Of a stretch of 64,000 nucleotides of DNA, positions 12,401 through 23,663 are shown piece by piece. The translations under genes and the position numbers were made by a program. The notes below the pieces were generated by a model, which was not told the DNA's origin, did no database searches, and saw nothing but the letters and a program-made list of their open reading frames with translations. Origin of the DNA: Elymus sibiricus (Eukaryota > Streptophyta > Magnoliopsida > Poales > Poaceae); contig CM077668.1 of assembly GCA_039707655.1 (NCBI GenBank), forward strand, positions 402,052,130 to 402,116,129, read 5' to 3'. Each line of letters starts with the position of its first letter. Positions within the stretch are counted from its first letter, which is position 1.

Positions 12401-13950
12401 AGCTCAACTTAATACTTTGTGGCCCAATTAGCTCGGATACGTTGGAAATCACTCCAACACTTATGGAAGAAATTAAGGAAGCTCAGAAAACCGATAAGGG
12501 CATACAAGAGATCAAGGAGAACATACAGCAAGGAAAGGCCAAGTCCTTCCGTATTGACGATCAGGAGACAGTATGGTTTGACAACCGAATATGTGTGCCT
12601 GATCAAGAAGATCTGAGACAGCAAATACTCCGAGAGGCACATGAATCTGCATATTCCATTCACCCGGGAGGAACAAAAATGTACCAGGACCTAAGAGAAA
12701 CTTTTTGGTGGCCAGGAATGTGAAAAGATATTGCCTACTATGTTGCATGTTGTGATATATGCAATAAGGTTAAGGCTGAGCACCAGAAACCAGCTGGACT
12801 GTTACAGCCCTTACAAGTTCCCAAGTGGAAATGGGATGACATATGCATGGACTTCATTATTGGGCTGCCCAAGTCAACAAGAGGTCACGATGCCATCTGG
12901 GTTATCGTGGATATACTTACTAAAGTGGCTCATTTTATCCCAGTAAAGACCACTTTCAGGGCTGACCAGTTTGCACAGCTCTATATGTCCCGGATTGTCA
13001 GCCTTCATGGAGTACCTAAGTCCATCACATCGGATAGAGGATCCCTGTTCACGTCAGCATTCTGGCTACGATTGCATCAGGCCCTGGGAACAGCGTTGAA
13101 GCATAGCACGGCATATCACCCACAGACGGACGGGTAGACAGAACAAGTGAACCAAATATTGGAAGATATGCTTCGGCCTTGTGCTCTTACCTATGGACCC
13201 AAGTGGGAGGATAGTCTACCCTATGCGGAATTTTCCTATAACAACAGTTATCAGGCAAGTCTCAAGATGTCACCGTTTGAAACACTGTATGGGCGTAAAT
13301 GCCGCACCCCCTTAAATTGGTCACAGATAGGAGACAGCCGTATCTTTCGCACGGATTTGATGCTCGAGGCTAAGAAGCACGTTAAGGAGATTCAGGAGCG
13401 TCTTTGAGCAGCTAAATCCCATCAAAAGAGTTACTATGACCCCAAACACCGGGAAGTAACTTTTGAGCCCGGAGAGTATGCTTACCTCCGAGTAACTCCG
13501 ATGAAAGGGGTAAAGAGGTTTCATACCAAGGGAAAACTTGCACCCAGATATATTGGTCCTTTTCCGGTGATTGCTAGAAGAGGCAGGGTAGCCTACCAGT
13601 TAGAGCTACCACCAGAGTTGTCTGAGGTTCATGATGTCTTTCACATATCACAGTTGAGAAAGTGCATTGCACCTCCGATCAAACGGGCAGATATGAGTGA
13701 ACTAGAGTTAACCAAGGATCTGACTTATGAGGAAAAGCCTGTCAGAATTCTGGATGAGATGGAAAGAACCACTAGGAGTAAGGTGATCAGGTTTTACAAG
13801 GTACTATGGGATCACCATACCGAGGATGAGGCTACCTGGGAAAGAGAGGATTTTCTGAGATCAGCATACCCATATTTGTTCCCTGAGCAACTGAATCTCG
13901 AGGACGAAATTCATCCTAAGGGGGGTAGGTTTGTGACACCTTGGTTTTGA
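9463..13950 (+). pseudogene. Chromovirus gag-pol polyprotein with six nonsense codons
   Basis: A single frame of about 1,495 codons runs from the ATG at 9463 to the stop at 13948, broken only by in-frame stops at 9580, 10465, 11179, 12721, 13135 and 13405. Domains in order: Gag core (about 9690-10200); zinc knuckle CFTCGQGGHYSKQC (10402-10443); protease FDSGASHSF (Asp at 10627); reverse transcriptase with FIDD at 11560-11571; RNase H ([12 protein letters not shown], about 12000, then YTDHKG); integrase with HHCC finger (HESAYSIH … CCDIC) and D,D,E core (DFIIGLP, SDRGSLF, E of TEQVNQ); and a chromodomain near the end (RILDEMERTTRSK … WDHHTEDEATWE, about 13740-13870). There is no frameshift. 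The true Gag start is uncertain because the frame is open upstream to about 9373. Not functional as it stands. Confidence 0.93.
13918..13929 (+). promoter_or_regulatory. Chromovirus polypurine tract
   Basis: AAGGGGGGTAGG lies just before the 3' LTR, the expected primer for plus-strand cDNA. Confidence 0.75.
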
Positions 13951-16522
13951 CCACTTTTTCTTTTTGAATATTTTCTGGGATTATTTGCCTTTCTGAATGA
14001 TTTTTGAATTTGGTTTATTGGTTTGGACTTGAGGGATTCTTTGAACTCTCTTCCTAAGTGATCCAACACCCTCAACACCTTGCCAATATCTTGTCTCACA
14101 CCCTTTGACCAAAAACCTAATTTTATTCTTCCAAAATATTTCATTTATCCCTTTGGAAATGTCTATCTTCACTAGGGGTTGTGAAGCAACCTATAGTTTT
14201 GCTGGTCAGAAAATTCCCATATTAATACCACATCTTCTTGACATCATGTACTTCCACAATCTCCAAAAATATTTCATTGTAAAGTACAAAATTTTGTCCA
14301 GAATATTCCTTTTACCTTCTGGACAGAATTGCCTTTTTGTGAAGAAACATATATTCCCATGACTCAGAAAATTCCCAAATTAATCCCTGGGATACTAGGA
14401 GTCATATCTTTCCACAATCTCTAAAAACATCTCCTAGTCTAGTGCAATTTTTCAGCAAAAATATTCTGACAAGCTTCTGGTCATTTCAGACCTTTGTGAA
14501 GGAAGTACCATCTAGGAGCACCCATTTCATCTGAAATTCTTATGGCATATTGCCACTACCAAATAACCTCCGAATACCCATTTTTAACTCCAGAAGTGCA
14601 TCTATGTGAGTGCAACAAACTCACCAAGTTTCTGAACCAGATTGTGAGTTGTACATGAACTAGGCTCAAATCTGTGCAAAAGTTTCTCAAAACCCTCCAG
14701 TATGTACTCCTTCCAACCCAGAACACACCAAACAACTCCTTTGGCTCAATCCCCACCTCATTTCTTCTTTGGAACCCTCCCAAGATCTTAGCTAGAAGCT
14801 GTTCTTGATGCTACCCTTCAGCTCAGGATGCATCTAGCCGAGTCAGTGGCATAGAGAGGCTACGTGACCTAGGGTAGACGCTCTGGACAAAGTTTGTCAG
14901 GCGTGCGTGGCCTCCAGGTGCCAGCACTCATGGTGAGCACGACGCTGGCATGCCTGTGCACGTGGAGGTGCCCGAAGCGGTATAAGTGGAGGCGCCCCTC
15001 CACTTTACGTCTTCGACGTGGCCCGCTGTGGGTTTTTTCTGTTTTTGCTTAAATTCATTTTTAATCCAAAAATTTGACCAGACTTTGACCAGCTATTTCT
15101 TTTAAACAACAAGTCCAATTGAATTGATTCTTTTTGCAACAGTTTGGTATTGAGCCCCTCTATTTTCTGGCCAAATTTGGTATTTTTCCAATGTTCACAG
15201 AATTTTTGGTCAACAAAAAGGCTCTATGTAACATTTTCTTTTGCTATTTAAAAATCTTTTCAGAAGGGAATTATTGTGGAATTGAAGACCAGGAATTTGT
15301 TGACACTCCACTTGAGCAAGGCAAGCCACATCATCCATTGCATAAGGCATTACAATAGTGTTGGCTTTATAATAGATCATTTTGCATTTAATTCAATTTA
15401 AATATGCCATATTCCATATTGTTTGATATATTGCAATAACTCTGCCATGTTAGCTCATTTGTCCAACATAGCTAATATAACCAGTAACTTTACTTGTTGA
15501 ATAACACTTTGATGGTTGATCAAGTGCCACCGACCCGGACTTACCCGTGCAGCCACATCTGCCGGAATGGGACGGCCTTGACTTGGTCTGACCGCGTGCT
15601 CTTTTACAGGTACCACCAAAGAGGGGAGGTTATGCATGCGTGCTGCCCTGATCAGGTAGACGACGATAACCTCGTGAGCCCAAGTTGAGTTATTTGCCGG
15701 CGTCCCCGTTTGGGACAGTTTAGTTGGCCACGACGGTGGTAGGTGTCAGTAGTGACACAGGGGCCACCCAGGGCAAGACCCGGAGGGGGAATGATTGTCG
15801 GTGGTACGATAGAGGAGTTACGGGTTAGACAAGTTTCGTTGGACGAATGTCCATGGTGTGGGTAACGTGCGCAACCTCTGCAGAGTGTAAGAATCTATTC
15901 GAATAGCCGCATCCACGGTAATGGACACAGTCTGCACTAGGTCACACTTTGTGGTCAACCGTAATAATAATGATGGACGAACTTGTCTTAAGCTCAGAGG
16001 TGACCGATGGGTCACGAGTGTTCCGAAAGCCATGGTGTGAACCCGGAAGAGAGTAAGTTGATAACAGTAGGTGATCATCTTAAAGCATTGAACCTATTCA
16101 TTGCCATGCTGTTGTTTGCTGCACTGTTTTGGTTGCTGTGAGCTTGCGAGTACATTCCAAGTACTCACCTGGCGTATCATGCCAGATGCAGGAGAAGCCG
16201 AGGATGGAGATCCCGATGGTTCGTGCTACGCTAACTAGGTCGTGTCCCAGCAGTGTCCCTATGGGATGGACTGTCCCACACGATATTCCGCTACGCTGTA
16301 GTCTTTCCACTAGTACTGAGATGTTTTATAAATAATGTAGATACCGTCGTAGCACGAGCAGTGCTCCTGGCCTCACTATCCTATGTAATATCCGAGCTTG
16401 TATTTGTATCAAATCAATAAAGATCAGTTCTATTCTGTTCCAAGTTGTTGTGTGTTTCTAGAAGACATGATCTCTGGGTTGGGAACACAGGGTAAACCGG
16501 TCCTCTAAGCCGGGGTGCAACA
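13932..16522 (+). repeat. Chromovirus 3' LTR, internally deleted
   Basis: It runs from TGTGACACC to GGGGTGCAACA, about 2.6 kb. It aligns end to end with the 5' LTR except that 5806-6647 of that LTR is replaced here by seven bases (TGGAGGT, 14963-14969). The missing block includes the TATA box. Confidence 0.9.
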
Positions 16523-16733
16523 CCCACTTCTCAACTTTAGCATCATAGGCTTTCTTAAGCTCAGCATACCCAGTGGCACCCTTTTCAGGTTCCACTGGTT
16601 TACTTTCCCTCAGCCAGAGGTCAACCTCATGCCATCTCAAGTGCAATAGCAACGAGCCCTTCCATGTTTGGAAGTTGTTTCCCATGAGTGGCTCGATGTT
16701 CTCGAAACCACAAGGACAGGGAGCTGTCATCAT
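16523..16733 (-). pseudogene. Copia gag N-terminal fragment
   Basis: The minus-strand frame starts MMTAPCPCGFENIEPLMG and runs about 70 codons (…NNFQTWKGSLLLHLRWHEVDLWL…) before reaching the chromovirus LTR end at 16522. The W-containing start followed by a helix with a LWL motif is typical of Copia Gag N-termini. It is the missing beginning of the gag frame that resumes at 4775. The second Met could be the true start; I took the first. Confidence 0.85.
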
Positions 16734-18262
16734 TTCAAAATATCATAAGTAAAGGAAAAGAACATCATAATTGAATTAAATTGCACAAAAATTAACCTAC
16801 GTTGGTTTGATCAATTTTCATGCAAAAATTAACTCCAAATTATATCACCGTTGGGCAGAAAATAATAAGGAATTAACGGGGTGATTCAAAATTGTAAAAA
16901 ACGTTGGTCTGTATTACAAAAATGATCACATTAATATGCCATAAAATGACACAAACATTAATTGCATAAGCGTTTTGTAAATAAAATTTCACGTTGGTTC
17001 CATTCTATTCAGAAAACTAAAACATAATTTACAACATAATTTTTCTGGCTATTTTCAATTTAAAACAGTGCAAAACATTTGGAGGATAATCATTATACCG
17101 AAATTGCACTGAATAAAAAAGAAGAGATCGCACAGAAATTTAGTTTGCACAATAGCCCACGGCTACCCATTATTCATACGGCCCAGCAGCAAAATTCTCA
17201 AAACAAATGGTTGCGCTGGGCCAAGTCAACCTGGCCCTAAGCCTACCCGCGAATATGGCCCTTTAACCTCCCAAAGGCCCGCTCGGGTCCCCAGCTTGCT
17301 CGTGGTCATCCGATCGAAACAGACGGACCGGATCGATCTCTCACGGAACAAAACAGCTCTCAAGCAGAAAACCCTAACCATTTCCCCTCGCCTCCCGATT
17401 CACTCGCTCATGACAGAGAGTGACCAAACTCGCGGCAACAGAGATGGCGCCGGTGGCGACCGAAACATGCCGGCCATGGCGGCGCGGTAGCTGCCGTCGC
17501 CGGAGCAGCGCACAACTGACTCAATCCAGTGCGCTCCTCTGGCGAGCGTGGCTCCGGCGTCGCGCACATGCCGCCCTGTGCGGCGGGAGGGCCATTTCGC
17601 CGGCGGCTGTCGACGTGATCCTTCGAAGGCGACGACGGCGTGCAAGGCGCAGAGGCCAGGCGACGCGCGCGTCCATTTGCGCAGCAGTGGTGGCTGCTTC
17701 CTTCCACACGCCGTCCTGAGAGACGGCGGCGTTCCGGCCATGGCATGCACGCACGGCGGCGGCCGTGCGGACCCGAAGGCCGGCGTCATCTAGGTGAGCC
17801 CCAAATCCTCTTCTTCATGCATTTTGGGCTCAGATTTGTGATTTCACAAAAGGGGGAAAATTTAGGGTTTCAAATTTGGGGACTTTCTAGAGTTAGGGTT
17901 CGTCTGAATTGGGGAAAAAATTGAGGCTTTCTTAATTTCTTCATCATGATCTAATTGCTAGCAGGAACTAAAAAAGTGCTAATTTGACATCTTGATGCGG
18001 AAGCGTGTCATAATTGAACGAACAGAACATGATTCAAAGATCATAAACTTCTGGTTAGCACCTACCCCGTAGCAAATTAGATCTTAATTGAAACCTCTAA
18101 ACCCTAGATATTAAACATTGACTTTAACAGAGGGCAATTAACCTTAATCATAAACTATTAATCTTAGACCTTAATCATTAGCCTTTGACATTTATCCTCT
18201 GGACTTAATTAAACACATTAAACATAACCAGAAGATCAAAAGGATCTAATCTAGGCATATAC
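16734..18262 (-). other. Long leader of the minus-strand Copia element, with GC-rich segment
   Basis: This 1.5-kb stretch lies between the primer site and the gag start. Most of it is AT-rich with no clear ORF. About 17430-17790 is strongly GC-rich, and short ORFs overlap on both strands (for example minus 17789-17400), none recognisable. Read on the plus strand, 17340-17800 resembles a plant 5' leader: CT/CA-rich bases, an Arg/Ala-rich frame, then CTAG|GTGAGC like a splice donor. It may be a captured host promoter and first exon, or simply a GC-rich retroelement leader. Confidence 0.45.
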
Positions 18263-18275
18263 GGCTCTGATACCA
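18263..18275 (-). promoter_or_regulatory. Primer binding site of the minus-strand Copia element
   Basis: On the minus strand this reads TGGTATCAGAGCC, the usual match to the 3' end of initiator methionine tRNA used to prime minus-strand cDNA. It sits one base from the LTR edge at 18277, which fixes both orientation and LTR end. Confidence 0.85.
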
Positions 18276-18276
18276 T

Positions 18277-18559
18277 TGTTAGAAAATGATCCAGTAGGAT
18301 AGACATGATAGGATCTTATGCCTAGTCATGAGATCACCTAATGTCAGATTAACAGAGAGATGATTAGGATCTTACCACCAATGGAAGTAGCTATTGGTGA
18401 AGTTGATGCGATGTCCCATGCCTGCTCGATGCAGGCATGATGCAGGCTCGGGGTAGATGTTCGCATCGGGTAGCGGCGTCCCTCCGGGCGCCAGAGGCAC
18501 TGCCCCGGCACCGGGGCAGAGGTAGGAGAAGGCCTTCCCGTCGCACATCGCTCCCCCAA
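18277..18559 (-). repeat. 5' LTR fragment of the minus-strand Copia element
   Basis: It begins (plus strand) TGTTAGAAAATGATCC next to the primer site, so this is the 3' edge of the 5' LTR in element orientation. About 280 bp remain, ending where the Gypsy-type element begins near 18560. A GC-rich part (18425-18550) contains CCCCGGCACCGGGGCAG, a short palindrome. I could not find the rest of the LTR to the right of 24858. Confidence 0.6.
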
Positions 18560-20107
18560 TCCAACATATCTATAATTTTTGATTGTTCCATGCTGTTATA
18601 TTATCAATCTTGGATGTTTTTATATACATTTACAACAATTATATATCATTTCTGGGACTAACCTATTAACTTAGCGCCCAGTGCCAGTTGCTGTTTTCTG
18701 CCTATTTTTGGTTTTACAGAATATCAATACCAAACGAAGTCCAAATGCCACGAAACTTTTTGGAGATTTTTTTCTGGACAAGATAAACACTAGAAGCTTC
18801 GGGAGGAGGCCAGAAGACCCAGGAGGTGGCCACGAGCCACCAGGGCGTGCCTGGGGGGGGCAGGCGCGCCCTGGTGCCTCGTGGGCCCACCTCTGCCCCT
18901 TTTGACCTAATTCCACCACTATAAATTCCCAAAAATTGGGAAACCAACAGAGGAGTCCACGAAATACTTTTTCCGCCGCCGCAAGTTTCTGTTCTCGAGA
19001 GATCCCATCTGGAGGCCTTCTCCGGTACTCCACCGGAGGGGGAATCGATCACGGAGGGTCTCTACATCAACCTTGCTGCCCTTCCGATGATGCATGAGTA
19101 GTTTACTACAGAACTTCGGGTCCATAGTTAGTAGCTAGATGGCTTCTTCTCTCATTTTGATCTTCAATAAAATGTTCTCCTCGGTGTTCTTGGAGTTCTA
19201 TCCGATGTAATCACTTTTTGCGGTGTGTTTGTTGGGATCCGATGAATTGTGAGTTTATGATCAGATTATCCATGAATATTATTTGAGTCTTCTCTGATCT
19301 CTTTTATGCATGATTATTATAGCTTCATTTTTCTTCTCCGATCTATTGATTTGGTTTGGCCAACTAGATTGATTTATCTTGCCATGGGAAGAGGTGCTTT
19401 GTAATGGGTTCGATCTTGCGGTGCTCAATCCCAGTGACAGAAAGGGACATGACACGTATGTATCATTGCTATTAAGGGTAAAAAGATGGGGTTTATTCAA
19501 ACGTGAGTTTACTTTGTCTACATTATGTCATCGTTCTTAAGGCGTTACTCCGTTCTTTATGGACTTAATACACTAGATGCATGCTGGATAGCGGTCGATG
19601 TGTGGAGTAATAGTAGTAGATGCAGGCAGGAGTCGGTCTACTTGTCTCGGACGTGATGCCTATATACATGATCATTGCCTTGGATATCGTCATGATTATT
19701 TTCTTTTCTATCAATTGCCCAATAGTAATTTGTCTACCCACCGTATGCTATTTTTATGAGAGAAGCCTCTAGTGAAAACTATGGCCCCCGGGTCTATCTA
19801 AATCATATATTAAAATCCTAAAAATACTTGCTGCAATTTTTATTTATTTTATTTATTTTGTATTTTTGTTTAATCTATCTATGTATCACCATACAATTTA
19901 ATCTTGCAATTTACCATCGAGGGATTGACAACCCCTTGTTTGCGTTGGGTGCAAGGATTTGTTGTTTGTGTGCAGGTACTTCTAACGAGGTGTTGCGTGA
20001 TTCTCCTACTGGATTGATAACCTTGGTTTCATAACTGAGGGAAATACTTACCTCTACTGTGCTGCATCATCCCTTGCTCTTCGGGGAAAATACCAACGCA
20101 AGCTACA
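18560..20107 (+). repeat. Family B 5' LTR, slightly truncated
   Basis: It matches the 3' LTR from ATCTATAATTTTTGATTG onward and ends ACGCAAGCTACA. A start TGATACGTCTCC, as in the 3' copy, is not present. The end is fixed by the primer site 18 bp further on. The ORFs within it are composition artefacts. Confidence 0.82.
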
Positions 20108-20125
20108 ACTAGCAGGAAGAATTTC

Positions 20126-20142
20126 TGGCGCTGTTGCCGGGA
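20126..20142 (+). promoter_or_regulatory. Family B primer binding site
   Basis: TGGCGCTGTTGCCGGGA closely resembles the TGGCGCCGTTGCCGGGG site (aspartate tRNA) used by Athila/Tat Gypsy elements. The spacer to the LTR is 18 bp, longer than in Copia elements. Confidence 0.7.
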
Positions 20143-20358
20143 CGATATCATCAACATCTATCAAGTACCTTTGCATAAACTCTCATCTCCTTGCATTTAT
20201 TTTATTTGCCTCTCGTTTTCATATCCCCCACTTCTAAAAAGTTTTTACAAAAATACAAAAATATTTTCCATTTGCCTTTTTGCTTGTTTGCTATCTTTGC
20301 TTGTGTTGCCATGTGCCTTCTATTTGCTTACATCTTTGCTTGCTAAAAATCTTTTGAT

Positions 20359-21002
20359 ATGGATCCTCATCCACTTGTTAATCTTTTCAAAAGACCCAAT
20401 TATGATGAACCAATTGTAGTGAGTTGAGTGCACTTGATTTCCTCTATGAAGTTTTGCTTGAAAATCATGAACCGGAAAATTGTGATGAAGTGTTGAAAGA
20501 AGAAATTTATAAAGTGATTCATGATAGCTCCTTCAATGAAAAGCATGATTGCAATAATGTTATTATAAATTCTATTACTGTCAACTGTGCTAATAATATG
20601 CAAAACTACGAGCTTGGGGATGATAATTTTGTTATATCCACTACTTACTGCAATGATCATGATTGGGGTGATAATGCTTCTTATGATCTTGAAAATTTAT
20701 TTAAGCCTCATGATGAATATGCTATTTATAATAATGTTTGCAATAATATTAAAAGTGGGTTTGGAGAGGTCATGACTTTAGTTGATGTTAGTCCCACTAT
20801 TTTGGAAGACTATAAGAATTTTATGCATGTGGATTATGGAGAGAAAATTTTATATGATAGCTATATTTTTGAATTTGATTATGATCCTACATGTAATTAT
20901 TATGAGAGAGGAAAATATGGTTGTAGAAATTTTCATGTTACTAAATTACCTCTCGTTATGTTGAGATTGTCAATGTTTTATTCCTCTCTTTGCATATGCT
21001 AG
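20359..21002 (+). pseudogene. Family B ORF of unknown function, one frameshift
   Basis: The frame from 20424 to 21002 gives about 190 residues, acidic and rich in Asn, Asp, Tyr and Cys (DHDWGDNASYDLENLF). It has no recognisable catalytic motif and a hydrophobic end (LRLSMFYSSLCIC). Just upstream an ATG at 20359 opens MDPHPLVNLFKRPNYDEPIV in another frame; the two frames join naturally if one base was lost near 20417. The upstream ATG is therefore probably the real start and this copy is frameshifted. No zinc knuckle or Gag helix motif is seen. Similar ORFs are common in wheat repeats as I remember, but I cannot name a function. Confidence 0.6.
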
Positions 21003-21779
21003 ATATTTCGCGTCTTGATAATTTGTTTGCATATAAAATGCCTATGCATAGGAAGTATGCTAGACTTAAATGTGTTTGTCACATGTATTATGATGCTCTC
21101 TTTGTGCTTCAATTCTTATCTTTCATGTGAGCATCATTGAAATCTCAAAGCCTATCTTAATGGCTATAAAGAAAGAGCTTCTTGGGAGGCAACCCAATGA
21201 ATAAAATAATTTTTTACATTTTGTTTCTGTTATTGTTTGTTTTCATATTTATGCTACTGTTATGATTGAGTTTTTATGTTTTAGTTAGTGTTTGTGCCTA
21301 GTAAAACCTTTGGGATGATTTGGAAGATAATATAATTGATGCTGTTTGGAAAACAGAAAGTTTTGCGTCCAGTGCTGGAATTTTGGTTCTGTACTGGAGC
21401 GTCAAAAAAATCTGAAATTTTTACACAGTATTGGTATATGAATTTCCCACTTTTTACTATTTTTTCAGAATTTTTGGAGTTACAGAAGTATAGATTTTAA
21501 ATAGATTTCTACAGACTGTTCTGTTTTTGACAGATTCTGTTTTTGATGCACTACTTGCTTGTTTTGATGAAACTATGGATTGTATCGGGGGGTATAAGCC
21601 ATGGAGAAGTTAGAATACAGTAGGTATAATGCAAAAATAAAATATGAATGGGTTTGCAACAGTACTTAAAGTAGTGATTTATTTTGATATACTAACGGAT
21701 CTCACGAAGGTTTTGTTGAGTTTTGTGTGATTGAAGTTTTCAAGTTTAGGGTGAGATCACGATGGATGAAGGAATAAGG

Positions 21780-21890
21780 AGTAGCAAGAGCCTAAGCTTG
21801 GGGATGCCCGAGGCACCCCAAGGTAATATTCAAGGAAGGCTCAAGCGTCTAAGCTTGGGGATGCCCCGGAAGGCATCCCCTCTTTCTTCT
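21780..21890 (+). repeat. Direct repeat AAGCTTGGGGATGCCC, with short hairpin
   Basis: The phrase AGCCTAAGCTTGGGGATGCC occurs at about 21790 and again (CTAAGCTTGGGGATGCCCC) at about 21850. GGGGATGCC then pairs with the following GGCATCCCC. A related phrase (AAGCTTGGGGATGC) forms the polypurine tract at the 3' end of the element, so the motif occurs three times. Confidence 0.5.
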
Positions 21891-22079
21891 ACCAACCATC
21901 GGTAATTTTACTTGGAGCTATATTTTTATTCGTCACATGATATGAGTTTTGCTTGGAGCGCCGTGTATTATATGAGTCTTTGCTTTGTTTGCTTTTTAGT
22001 TTGTCACAATCATCTTTGTTGGACACACCAATTTGAGAGAGCCACACGTTCATCATAATTTGTTAGAATACTCTATGTG

Positions 22080-22335
22080 CTTCACTTAAATTTTTTGAGC
22101 TAGGCAGTTGCTCTAGTGCTTCACTTAAATCTTTTTGAGCACGGCGGTGGTCATATTTTGAAGAAATATTTAAACTCTCAAGCTTCACTTATATTATTTT
22201 GAGAGTTGTTAAGATTAAAATTTTGAAGAAATAAACTCTCATGCTTCACTTGTATTATTTTGAGAGTTGATAAGATTAAAATTTTGAAGAAATATTTGAA
22301 CTCTCATGCTTCACTTAAATCTTTTTGAGAGTTGA
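22080..22335 (+). repeat. Degenerate tandem repeats with TTTTGAGAGTTG
   Basis: Units of roughly 75-85 bp share GCTTCACTTAAAT or GCTTCACTTGTAT, then ATTTTGAGAGTTG and ATTTTGAAGAAAT. Three to four imperfect copies are visible. The purpose is unknown; similar repeats are usual in pol-less Gypsy internals. Confidence 0.6.
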
Positions 22336-23639
22336 TTATAGTAATGGTAATTTGCACAAGATATGAATTTGGTCCCAAAGTGATGAATATTCAAGAGGGA
22401 TATAATAAAAACTTTCATATAGATCATTGGATATGATAAGTGTGATTCCTTGCAATAGTTTTGCGATATGGAGATGATGATATGTGAGTCATGCTAGTGA
22501 GTAATTGTGATTTAGTAAGAATATTAGTGTTAAAGTTTGTGATTCCCCATGCATGCACATCAAGTCAATAGTTATGCAAAGAAATTATATCCTACTTATG
22601 GTGCATTATTCAGTGTTAGTTATGTTCAATGCATGTTTATGACCGTTTTCGCTTTTTGGTTGGTTGCTTCTCAATCTATTTGCTAGCCTTCATTTGTACT
22701 AAACAGAAATACTGCTTGTGCATCCAAAATCCTTAAACCCAAGTTGTGCCAAATGAGTCCACCATATCTACCTATATGCGGTGTTTCAATGCCGTTCCAA
22801 GTAAATTTGCGTGTGCCAACTCTAATTTTCAAAATAATTTTTCCGTTTTGTGAGCCCGTACCACTCATGAAGCGGCAGGGGGTGGCCATTATTTTCCATG
22901 CTAGGTGTGTTATTCTCACGATGAGTGTTTATTCACATGTCATTGCACGAGAGAGTGGCTGGGAATAGGGATGCCCAGTCCCACAATGAATCAAAAATTA
23001 ATAACAACAAAATTCCTTGGAAAGTGTTGGTATGGAGGGCACCCGTGGATACGGCTAGCCATGGATTGTGAAAGAATGGTGGAAAGGAAATAAACTTTAC
23101 TTTCTGTTTGGGAACCGCCTATGATGTGTCTAGCATGGAAAATATTGGGAATTCTCAGTCGTTTTCATTGACAGGAAAAGCATGCCTCTCATAACAATTT
23201 TATCTCTCTAAGTTAAGCTTTGAGCTCTGGCACATTAGCAAATCTCTTCTTCCTTCTACGAAGGGCCTATCTATTTACTTTTATGCAATTTTTATTTTTA
23301 TTTTGAGTCTCCATCTTCTCTTATAAAAGCACCAACTAGAGAGCACTATTGTCATACTTGTGCATTGTGTGTAGCTAATATTTGAGTGTGTTTCATGAAT
23401 GGATCAATGATTGAGCATAATGGGCTAGGGATAACTTTCTTTAGCGTTGATATTTTGAAAGGCATGGTTGCTTGTTAGTATGCTTGAGTATTTATATCTT
23501 CATGTCAAATTATAGACTATTGCTTTGAATCATTCAAGTCCAAATGTTCGTTCTATAAAAGAAAAGAATATATGATGAATATGATAAGCAACATTCCACA
23601 TCAAAAATTCTGTTTTTATCATTTACCTACTCGAGGACG
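22336..23639 (+). other. Family B non-coding internal region
   Basis: AT-rich internal DNA between the tandem repeats and the polypurine tract. Only short chance ORFs occur on either strand, and no retroelement protein motif was found. Confidence 0.55.
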
Positions 23640-23663
23640 AGCAGGAATTAAGCTTGGGGATGC
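23640..23663 (+). promoter_or_regulatory. Family B polypurine tract
   Basis: AGCAGGAATTAAGCTTGGGG followed by ATGC lies directly before TGATACGTCTCC, the start of the 3' LTR. Confidence 0.6.

Larger units (their letters stand above)
4776..16522 (+). mobile_element. Complete Gypsy chromovirus (Tekay/Del-like) with TSD
   Basis: It carries both LTRs, primer site, gag, protease, reverse transcriptase, RNase H, integrase, chromodomain and polypurine tract, in that order. The order RT-RNaseH-IN identifies Gypsy; the C-terminal chromodomain makes it a chromovirus. The 5-bp flanks CCCAT (4771-4775) and CCCAC (16523-16527) are a target duplication with one change. The first 180 bp of the two LTRs differ at about six sites, mostly transitions, so it is not a very recent insertion. 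It interrupts the gag of the minus-strand Copia element. Confidence 0.92.
2943..18559 (-). mobile_element. Minus-strand Copia element, split by a Gypsy insertion
   Basis: Pieces of one Copia element run right to left: LTR fragment (18559-18277), primer site (18275-18263), leader (18262-16734), gag start (16733-16523), then, across the chromovirus at 4776-16522, the rest of gag, protease and integrase (4775-2943). The join is exact. The gag frame reads ..KVEKW up to 16523 and continues ESSNR.. from 4775, with near-identical 5-bp flanks (CCCAT before, CCCAC after the inserted element). Reverse transcriptase, RNase H and the 3' LTR are missing because another Copia element cuts in at 2942. The LTR is cut by the element that begins near 18560. 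It is therefore the oldest layer of the left-hand nest. Confidence 0.85.
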
